Source: Tuctoria greenei
Taxonomy: Eukaryota; Streptophyta; Magnoliopsida; Poales; Poaceae
NCBI GenBank assembly: GCA_036927565.1
Contig: JAYESD010000003.1
Location: 38,319,325-38,383,324, forward strand
Direction of reading: 5' to 3'
Length of the DNA stretch: 64,000 bases
Below the pieces are notes generated by a model that was given only the letters and a program-made list of their open reading frames with translations, made no database searches and was not told the DNA's origin. Below, piece by piece: positions 56,259-64,000 of this stretch; the stretch's first letter is position 1, and each line of letters starts with the position of its first letter. A program made the position numbers and the translations under genes.

Positions 56259-59200
56259 CTAAAAACTGTTTAGATTGGTATATTCGGAAAGTTCTGGCAC
56301 ATCAGCTGCTGAACCTCTCTTATCAAAGAACTTCCCCGTTTTGTGCAAAATTTCGCGACGAATGAACTGACAGAGTTCAGAAGCAATCCTGTCGGCTCCT
56401 CCATCAGGAATACTTCTACAAACCGGCCATTCTTCGTTCAGATTCTTCTTGTGCTGCAATATAACACATAACAAGGTTTAGAATGTGTTGGTTTGAACAA
56501 TCTCAAAGTATAGATCAAAGTGAGAGTATACAAGAATTTAGTAGGTATTTTTGGAGCAGTTGTACTATGAGCAATTGAATTTTGAAGTTGGAATCAAAAT
56601 ATGAAAATAATGTTTCTGGTAATATTGAACAGCAGAGAATATAAGCATTAAACTATGCTAGTTACAATGAAAATGAAACACAAAAGTAAGAAAATAAGGT
56701 ATCGACATTAAGGATAACTTATATCCTCACGATTGACTCTATATACGGCGGCGGTCCGAAGATGCTCGCATACATAATACCCGCATAAGACACTCCCAGC
56801 AGGCTGCTTCGGACAAGCATAATACGTTTTAATGTCCAATGCATTCGTATTAGGAGGTCTCTGACCGCCAAGCTGTTCCGCGTAAAACCGCCAAGCGCTG
56901 TAATACAAGAAATGTCATATAAAACTTGTCAACACATTCTAAATGTGCGTAAATTAAAATTATTGAATAAACGTACTTTTTCAAAATGGAAAGGAAATCT
57001 TTGTAACGATCTGGTGGGTAATCGGCCGAGTCCAAGACTGTTGCCATTCCCTGCGTTGGCTTGATGAAGATCATTATGTAGTGATTACTGCAAACATACA
57101 AACACACGTGTTAACAATTACCAATAATTGCTATTTCAATGCCATGTGTCGAACTTACTCGAAGTGGTACGGAGCCTTTACGAGGTCCTGGCCGTCTCTG
57201 ACAAAGTTAAACATCGCATGTCCTATGTAAGCTGCAACTTCTGCCTTTCTATCCTTCTTAAGTTTTGCAAATGCTCTTTCAAAATCTTTTTTTTTTCATG
57301 TGTTTGTACTGGCTTGATTCTCGATTCGCCTGGACGTCGAATAGCGACTTTGCAATCCTAGTAGGGTCAAGGATACCTGTCTTGTGCGCCAACTTTTCAT
57401 TATCCATGTATTGCATCCTATTGAAGAAGTCCAGAATTGTTATAATCTCATGAAATGCGTATGCGTGTAGTAAGAAAAGCAAATACAAAATATTAGAGCA
57501 CTTACAAGCACCAGACGAGCAGCAGGTTGATTTCGAGCATGCCCCGATGGAAAAGGGAAAGCAGCTCGTCAAATAAAATGACTCGTTTATCTACTCCAGT
57601 GCTCCAGAATGCTTCTTTTGGAATACGAAATGTGACGCAATTAAGACCATATTTTGTGCTGGCAGTGATGTACCACTCATGCATTCTTCTGAGCGCGACG
57701 GGTTGTTTGCTAAGTTGTACGGATGTCATTAACAGCTTCCCATTCTCAAATTTAGGAGGAACATCCTCAAGCTTGTATATTGGAACTCCTGGTTTAACTA
57801 AAGCCGTCCGCCGATTATACATGACACCGTCTTCTTCCCACTCCTCGATATCTTCTAATGCTGGCTCATGAGAAGAACGAGATGCACTCGATTTTCTAAT
57901 ATTTTCCTTCATAGCTTCCAAATACTTTGTCACTTCTAATGAAGGTTTCTTATTTTCGTATGAGCTAACTTTGACAGGCACTGATGATCGAGGAGTAGTC
58001 GTCGGAAGTTGGACACTGGCTTGTTGTTGAACCTGTTGTTCAACTGATTGCTCTTTACTCCCAGCAGCTGGCTCTAGTACTACTTCAAGCTGTTGCTCAA
58101 CTAGTTGCTCTTTACTAGCAACAGCTTGCTCTGGTACTGCTTGAAGTTGTTGTCCAACTTGTTGCTCTTGGATATCATCATCCTTGCTCAGACATAGGGG
58201 GAGTGGATCTTCCCGGACTGGGAGTGGATCTTCATGCACTTTCGCCTTAGAAGATGGGGTTGCAGTATTTGGAGATGCGACGGGGCTAGAAATTGGCTCA
58301 TCGTCCAACACGATATCGCGTCGGTGCCAAAGGATTAATTGGTTGACAACCTGCCCCAGAGTCGCGATCCCCTCAGGTGTGACGTGGTCTATTTCATAAT
58401 CTTCATAATCATTATCAATGATCTGAAGAACTTGCACCACAGAATAATACAACGGAAGTGGACTCCCATTGAAGTCACGATCAGACTTTGCCATAGCAGT
58501 GGCAACCTGTTTGGTTTTGTTCCCTGCTCTGCCTATCGGGACAAGAAGACGACAAGATTTGTCGTTAGCAATATCATCGACAGGGAACTTATGGGCTGAC
58601 CCTGAGCCTGGCACGGAACCAACGCTGCTAGGGTAGGCAGTTGGAGATACTAATTGCTCCTTTTGCACCGGAACCATCATTGTACTCGGTGCCACTAATT
58701 GTCCTGATTGTCTAAGTTGTTCCATTATTTCTTGCATATTTTCTTTGACCTTTTGAGCAATTGTTTCATCAAGTGTTTTCTTAAACTTCTCACGTCTTCT
58801 ATATGTGTCTTTATCTTTAGGGAAACCATCTAGCCAAGACATTTGAGAAGAGACCGCTCGAACCCGTCCGCTGTGTTCAGGGTTTCCCAAGATAGCGGTA
58901 AGTTGGTCATTCTCCCTCTTCGGCTTGAAGAGACCCTTCTGTTGCTTTTCAATTACTTCTTTCATTTTATCCTCTACTTCATTCAGAGAGTCGGGCTTTT
59001 CAAGTTTGCCCTCGCTGGTCAAACCTGACCGAGCAAAGACCCAGCGTTGAGTTCGCTCATCGCACCCTTCTAATGGGTGAGGATTGCCCTTACTAAGAAT
59101 TTCGTCTATTATCTTATTCCATTTCTGGACTTTGGGGCCATATCCGGCAGACCCCAAGCGATGATGGTATTTGTTCTTTTTTGCAAGCTCTAACCTAGTT

Positions 59201-59974
59201 GCACTTAGAGCTTTAGCATCAGGTGTGCTCTTTTGACGAACAAACTCTTGCCACTGAGCTTGTGTGATTTTTCCCATCTTCCTCGGGCTAGGGACCTTAT
59301 TGCCCTTAACATAAGCATTCATTTCACTCTTCCAGCATCGAAACTTCTTGCTGCAAGAGACCAATGTTGCTTTCTTTACAGCTTCTTCTGTGCCTTTCGG
59401 GAACTTGAATTGTTTCTTTATCTTTTCCCACAACTCATTCTTGGTCTGCTCGGGTAATTTCCTCCAATTCTCGGTTGTGATCGGCACAACCTCCCTAACA
59501 AGAAAACCGCATGCATTACGGTACTTGGTAACTGAATCCAGTGGTTCTTGGGGAAGCCCACCTGGACCGACCCTTGTTATGTACATGATGCGGTCCAATA
59601 GACCCTTATTGGGACCTCGTTGCCCTCGTTTCCGCTTGAGTGAAGCTGAGGATTCATCCATTGGTGAACCTTCTGCGGTTTTAGGAGCCGATGTCACCTC
59701 ATTGTCTTCGAGATTAATCTAGGTAGAAAAAAATTATAAGACTTCGTATACTTGACGACCAACATTAACTTGAACTGCTGAAGTTAAGATTCGTGATCCA
59801 TACCTCGTCGGCAGGATCATATTCCGGGTCTAGATCCACTGAAGTCTTTTTAATTTTTATATTCGGAAAAGGATCCGAAGGACTGTGATAGGAGCCTGAA
59901 CTGCTGGAGTCAGTAAACTCCATATTGTCTTCTTTGTTGTTACAACCAGGACCAGTCTTCTTAGGGCTTTCCAT
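56259..59974 (-). CDS. CACTA-2 gene: Ptta-type transposon protein fused to Ulp1-like cysteine protease
   Basis: A predicted nuclear transposon protein of about 1000 residues with a C-terminal SUMO-protease-like (C48/Ulp1) domain. GT-AG exons on the - strand that keep phase: 59974-59804, 59718-57506, 57417-57159, 57087-56977 and 56897-56708. A last exon, 56453-56259 (CQFIRREILHKTGKFFDKRG), fits family C-termini, but the splice into it does not keep phase. The big exon holds charged helices, a Transposase_24-like region (WNKIIDEILSKGNPHPLEGC, SGRVRAVSSQMSWLDGF), a Gln-rich linker and RLLVPIGRAGNKTKQVATAM. The protease shows His in NHYIMIFIKPTQG, Asp in VLDSADYP, Gln in PKQPAG and Cys in SVLCGYYVCEHL (codon 56783-56785), a complete Ulp1 set. 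One frameshift lies in a 10-base A run (57287-57296), and a TAA at 56708 follows the Cys exon. Confidence 0.75.
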
Positions 59975-61551
59975 GCTAGATCTAATAAGACAAAAAATCT
60001 AATAAATGGCATAACTAAATTTGGTCATATTTAAAACAAATTTTCTCAATTTTGGCTCAATTAAGTAAATTTAGCCAAAACACATTTTTGAAGTTATATA
60101 GGTCTAACTAAATTCTTGTATCATAGAGATCGGCATCATATGCTCAGACTCCATCGCCACACCTAGTGTTACCTAGATATGGGCGTGAGGATGCTCCTGG
60201 CATCACAAATGAGTTGGCCAACAACTTTTGTTTGGCTTCAGAGCTAAATATAGCATAACTTTGGTAGCTCAGATTAGGTACAATTGCTCAAATGAAGCTG
60301 ATGGAGCCACAAGTGCAGACATCTTTGGTAGCACAGATTAGCTACAATTGCTCAAATGAAACTTAGAGAAATAAAAGCAAACTTAGCCAAACTTAGTCTA
60401 GCATAGCTAACTCTAAGCAAAAGTAGCCAAATATAGCTAAATATAGCATAACTTAGTCAAAATTAGTCAAGTATAACTATATCTAATGTAACTTAGCCAA
60501 AATTAGCCAAATTTGGTCAACTTAACCAAATATAGCTAAATCTTGCCCCTAATAGAGAATTATGTGGCATATGCAAGGCCGATGACAGAAATAGGGAATA
60601 TACTGCTGTTACTAGAGTCTAGAATCATGTTTACCACTAATGTGTCAGAACAGTTTCAGACACACAGAACCAACTACCAATTTATCGTGATATAACCATC
60701 CACATAAATCTTGCCCCACCGAACCCTAACCAAAGATGCCACCGAACTTGACAGTTTTTCGAATTCCACCGAACCCTAACCAAGGATGCCTACCATTATC
60801 TAATTCCCGAACCCTAACCAAGGATATGCAAGGCGGCAACGAGGGCGGGGAGGGAGGCGGCACGGCGAAGGAGGATGGAAGGTCGAAGGGTTTAGGGTTT
60901 ACCTTGAAGCTCGGCGGCGACGGAAATGGCTTCGCTCGGCGTACCTGGAAGTGAGGAGGGCGAAGCTCGGCGGCGACGGCGAAGCTCGGCGACGACGGCG
61001 AAGCTCGGCGACGGCGAAGCTCGACGGCATACCTGGAAGTGACGAGGGGGAACACTTGGCGGCAAACGAAATTTTGGCAACCTAACGGCGTCTAAGTGTT
61101 TCGCCCGGGTTAGGTTTTTCCAATGCTGCCGAGGGGTATATATAGACTCACATTTTCTCAGGCGGATTTTAAGTACCGACCGTCAGGGAAGACTGTTACC
61201 TCAGTCGGATTTTACTTACCAACCGCCTGAGAAGATACAATTATCTCAGGCGGTTGGTTAGTAACACCCGCCTGAGTTAAACATGGGCCTGTGAAGATAT
61301 TTACTTCTTCTTAATTTGATGAACGCCTACATAAAGACCCCTCACCAACCGGGATGAGGATCCCCTGACTTAATCAGCGGTCACTGACATGTGGACCTGG
61401 TCCCACACGTCAGTGACCATGTCACGCGTGCGCGACCTTTCTTTTCCACTCCGCGCGGCCTTAAAGACGCGCTATCGCTCACAAGCGCATCGCTCACTTT
61501 GAATCCTCTTGTTTTCTTCGTCTTCCTCCGCTCCGACGACCCAACACCACT
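59975..61551. other. CACTA-2 region between divergent genes
   Basis: No gene called. 60040-60545 is a degenerate array of TTAGCCAAA/TATAGCTAAA-like units. CCGAACCCTAACCAAGGAT occurs at about 60720, 60770 and 60809. 60955-61030 is a GC-rich tandem of GGCGACGGCGAAGCTC. 61155-61290 holds a second cluster of CTCAGGCGGTT/AACCGCCTGAG inverted repeats. This is probably the shared upstream region of the - strand gene and the + strand small gene at 61552. Confidence 0.65.
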
Positions 61552-61977
61552 ATGGCCGACCTTCCGCCGCCAAGCCCTCCGAGGGAGCCACCTTGCAAGA
61601 AACAATGTTGCAGCTCCCCCGAGAAGATCAACGCCGAGCAGCGCCTCCTCATGGCGCGAGAGGCGTACAACAATACGTCTCGCGCCATGAGTGCCTTGGG
61701 GCTGGGTACCCTTCCAGAGTATACTGGAATGGGTACCTTGGGCCACTACCTCTACGCCCTCGTGGGGGTGGCTGATCGTCTCGACATTCTGTTCGCGACG
61801 ATGGCCCAGGTTCTTGGCCCCGAGGGCCGTAGAACGCTGGTGGAGGCGACGGCTAGCAACCTCGGGGTTGCACCGCCGGTGCAGCCGGTGCAGCCGGCGC
61901 AGCCGGCCCTGTCTCCTATTGCACCGGTGCCGGAGTCGCCGCCGGAGGACGAGGAGGAGGAGAAGGAAGAGGAGTAG
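61552..61977 (+). CDS. hypothetical 141-residue protein inside CACTA-2
   Basis: ATG 61552 opens an intact frame of 141 codons ending at TAG. The N-terminus is Pro-rich with a Cys cluster (CKKQCC), the middle is predicted helical (INAEQRLLMAREAYNNTSRA, LGHYLYALVGVADRLDILFA), and the C-terminus has a short VQPVQPAQPA repeat then an acidic Glu run. GC content is high compared with the flanks. It is transcribed away from the Ulp1-fusion gene if expressed. I do not recognise a family. Its place inside the transposon suggests an element-borne or captured gene, possibly replacing a standard one. It is also possible that it is only an open frame in a GC-rich patch. Confidence 0.45.
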   Translation: MADLPPPSPPREPPCKKQCCSSPEKINAEQRLLMAREAYNNTSRAMSALGLGTLPEYTGMGTLGHYLYALVGVADRLDILFATMAQVLGPEGRRTLVEATASNLGVAPPVQPVQPAQPALSPIAPVPESPPEDEEEEKEEE

Positions 61978-62270
61978 GAGTAGGATTTAATTAGTTTTTC
62001 TTTTTGTTGTTTTTAGTTGCTTCTGTTTTGTAAATATTGTTAATGAATGAAATCTATCTTTTTTCATCTATGTGATTGAATATTACTTGTGTATCTTTTG
62101 TGTTCTTGTGTGTTCTTGTGTAAATATTGTGCATCTTGTGTGTTCTTTTGTGAGATGTGCATATTGTTAATGAATGAGTATCTTGTGTGTTCTTCAACTG
62201 TGTGAATGATTGAATATTGTTAATGAATGTAGTGTGTTCATCGTTAATTAAAATTTCACGTCTGAGAAGA
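61978..62270. other. AT-rich downstream region
   Basis: Follows the small gene. It holds several GTGTTCTTGTGTG/TTAATGAATG short repeats and no coding sequence. Confidence 0.5.
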
Positions 62271-64000
62271 AATTAATTTGATATTTACCAAAACATTACA
62301 ATGTCAGCTATACAAGTTTTAAAAATATTTTGTTCAGGTGGTAGATGTTAATTTTATACAAATGTAGAAGAAAGAATCATCGAATTTGGACACAATTTGC
62401 AGAATCTAAACATGTTTGAGTATTTATATTGGAATCTAAATAAAAAAGAAACAAGGGATAAGGAAACTGAAGAACAGTATCGGACATTATCTCAGGCGGT
62501 TGTTAAGCAATAACCGCCTGTGAAGATATTTACTTCTTCTTATTTAATATTCTTGATTAAATGTGGTCCTTTAAAAAGGCAAAAATCCACTTTCTTGTAA
62601 TATTATTGATAAGTAAAGGTTACCATTAAATTTCACTTCATAAATCCTTTTAAATTTGTCAGAACATAAAAAACATACAACAAATGCTATTTTTCATTTT
62701 TCTATCTTGATGAATATAATGCTTTTTTCATTTATTTTTTCAGTGGACATTTTTAATCATCATACCAACATCTACGAATTTTTTCATATTTTTTTAAATT
62801 TTTTGGAATCAATGTGTGTTCATAATTTGATGAATGCCTCATATGAATATGAGCATTTAGTTAGAATGGTGGATAATTTGAAGTTTGACATGTTGGAATG
62901 CTTTTAAAAAAATTAAAAAAATTCATACATGTATAAATTATACAAATATGTTCATACCAACAATTTTGAGTGAAGGAACTTTTTTTTATGAGATACACAA
63001 ATGTGAATAATATGTGAGTAGAAATTAATTTGATATTTACCAAAACATTACAATGTCAGCTATACAAGTTTTAAAAATATTTTGTTCAGGTGGTAGATGT
63101 TAATTTTATACAAATGTAGAAGAAAGAATCATCGAATTTGGACACAATTTGCAGAATCTAAACATGTTTGAGTATTTATATTGGAATCTAAATAAAAAAG
63201 AAGCAAGGGATAAGGAAACTGAAGAACAGTATCGGGCATTATCTCAGGCGGTTGTTAAGCAATAACCGCCTGTGAAGATATTTACTTCTTCTTATTTAAT
63301 ATTCTTGATTAAATGTGGTCCTTTAAAAAGGCAAAAATCCACTTTCTTGTAATATTATTGATAAGTAAAGGTTACCATTAAATTTCACTTCATAAATCCT
63401 TTTAAATTTGTCAGAACATAAAAAACATACAACAAATGCTATTTTTCATTTTTCTATCTTGATGAATATAATGCTTTTTTCATTTATTTTTTCAGTGGAC
63501 ATTTTTAATCATCATACCAACATCTACGAATTTTTTCATATTTTTTTTAAATTTTTTGGAATCAATGTGTGTTCATAATTTGATGAATGCCTCATATGAA
63601 TATGAGCATTTAGTTAGAATGGTGGATAATTTGAAGTTTGACATGTTGGAATGCTTTTAAAAAATTAAAAAAATTCATACATGTATAAATTATACAAATA
63701 TGTTCATACCAACAATTTTGAGTGAAGGAACTTTTTTTTTATGAGATACACAAATGTGAATAATATGTGAGTAGAAATTAATTTGATATTTACCAAAACA
63801 TTACAATGTCAGGTATACAAGTTTTAAAAATATTTTGTTCAGGTGGTAGATGTTAATTTTATACAAATGTAGAAGAAAGAATCATCGAATTTGGACACAA
63901 TTTGCAGAATCTAAACATGTTTGAGTATTTATATTGGAATCTAAATAAAAAAGAAGCAAGGGATAAGGAAACTGAAGAACAGTATCGGGCATTATCTTAG
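62271..64000. repeat. 752-bp direct tandem repeat array, cut by the window end
   Basis: Copy 1 is 62271-63022, copy 2 is 63023-63775, and copy 3 starts at 63776 and reaches the window end. The units start AATTAATTTGATATTTACC, are 752 and 753 bp long, and differ at only a few sites (for example GACATTATC versus GGCATTATC, and one extra T in a T run). Each unit contains one hairpin CAGGCGGTTGTTAAGCAATAACCGCCTG, the subterminal motif of CACTA-2, so the array is part of that element's right flank. An 83-codon frame at 62656-62907 occurs in copy 1, but the extra T breaks it in copy 2. Confidence 0.95.

Larger units (their letters stand above)
55304..64000 (-). mobile_element. CACTA-2: CACTA-type element with Ulp1 fusion gene, runs off window
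   Basis: A large DNA transposon begins at about 55304 with CACTGCTACAATAAG inside the gag of element E. It contains dense TTCACAGGCGG/CCGCCTGTGA inverted repeats at the left (55320-56075) and on the right side (61155-61290, 62487-62525, 63239-63277), and a multi-exon - strand gene of the Ptta type fused to a Ulp1-like protease. CACTG rather than CACTA at the end is unusual and makes the family call less certain; the gene type and subterminal repeats support CACTA. No TNP2 gene lies within the window. The right terminus is not included. Confidence 0.72.

Noticed and set aside
62656..62907. 83-codon frame in the 752-bp repeat
   Set aside because: Broken by one extra T in the next repeat copy, so not a maintained gene.

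Overview
This window looks like plant nuclear DNA from a grass, probably a panicoid relative of sorghum, maize or sugarcane. The reasons are short Tourist-type MITEs with TAA target duplications, two CACTA (En/Spm) transposons of grass type, Sirevirus-like Ty1/copia elements whose LTRs carry the palindrome GGACTAGTCC, a Tat-like Ty3/gypsy element, and one GC-rich two-exon host gene in AT-rich surroundings. The species assignment is inference. I see no rRNA, tRNA, CRISPR or bacterial operon structure.

Layout. 1-2.8 kb: the only convincing host gene, a CASP-like (Casparian strip membrane domain) four-helix membrane protein on the + strand, in two exons joined by an 87-nt GT-AG intron, with a MITE and a long AT microsatellite upstream. 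2.8-7.4 kb: a decayed CACTA element read on the - strand, with a TNP2 transposase pseudogene, a second-ORF (Ptta/En-Spm type) pseudogene whose eight exons can be traced, subterminal repeats and one terminal end at 7433. 8.2-14.0 kb: a Ty1/copia element on the - strand with both about 310-bp LTRs, a degenerate gag-pol and a 458-bp tandem duplication in gag. 14.4-52.6 kb: a retrotransposon nest bounded by two direct copies of a roughly 290-bp repeat. It holds Sirevirus-like element A (5' LTR, gag, pol, extra 3' ORF). A's 3' ORF is interrupted by a 17.4-kb array B with the order LTR-internal-LTR-internal-LTR. Next come the A remnant, an AT-rich stretch that starts at a polypurine tract, and a Tat-like gypsy element D without a visible 3' LTR. 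52.6-55.3 kb: intergenic DNA with a MITE, a 195-bp miniature CACTA, and a short-LTR copia 5' end. 55.3-64.0 kb: a second CACTA element, running past the window end, inserted in that copia gag. It carries arrays of inverted subterminal repeats, a nearly intact multi-exon - strand gene that fuses a Ptta-type transposon protein to a Ulp1-type cysteine protease, a divergent small + strand ORF, and a 752-bp direct repeat array cut off by the window edge.

Most coding regions are broken by nonsense codons and frameshifts and are called pseudogenes. Most of the nonsense changes are consistent with C-to-T (G-to-A) decay, for example Trp codons turned into TGA or TAG. The best preserved transposon protein is the CACTA-2 Ulp1 fusion, with one frameshift in a 10-base homopolymer and an unresolved last splice.

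The features most worth following are the three-LTR array B and what it says about its origin, a small ORF upstream of the TATA box in all three B LTRs, an in-frame TAG at the gag/pol junction of both B copies, the Ulp1 fusion in CACTA-2 with its visible catalytic residues, and the young 752-bp array. None of these was checked against a database.
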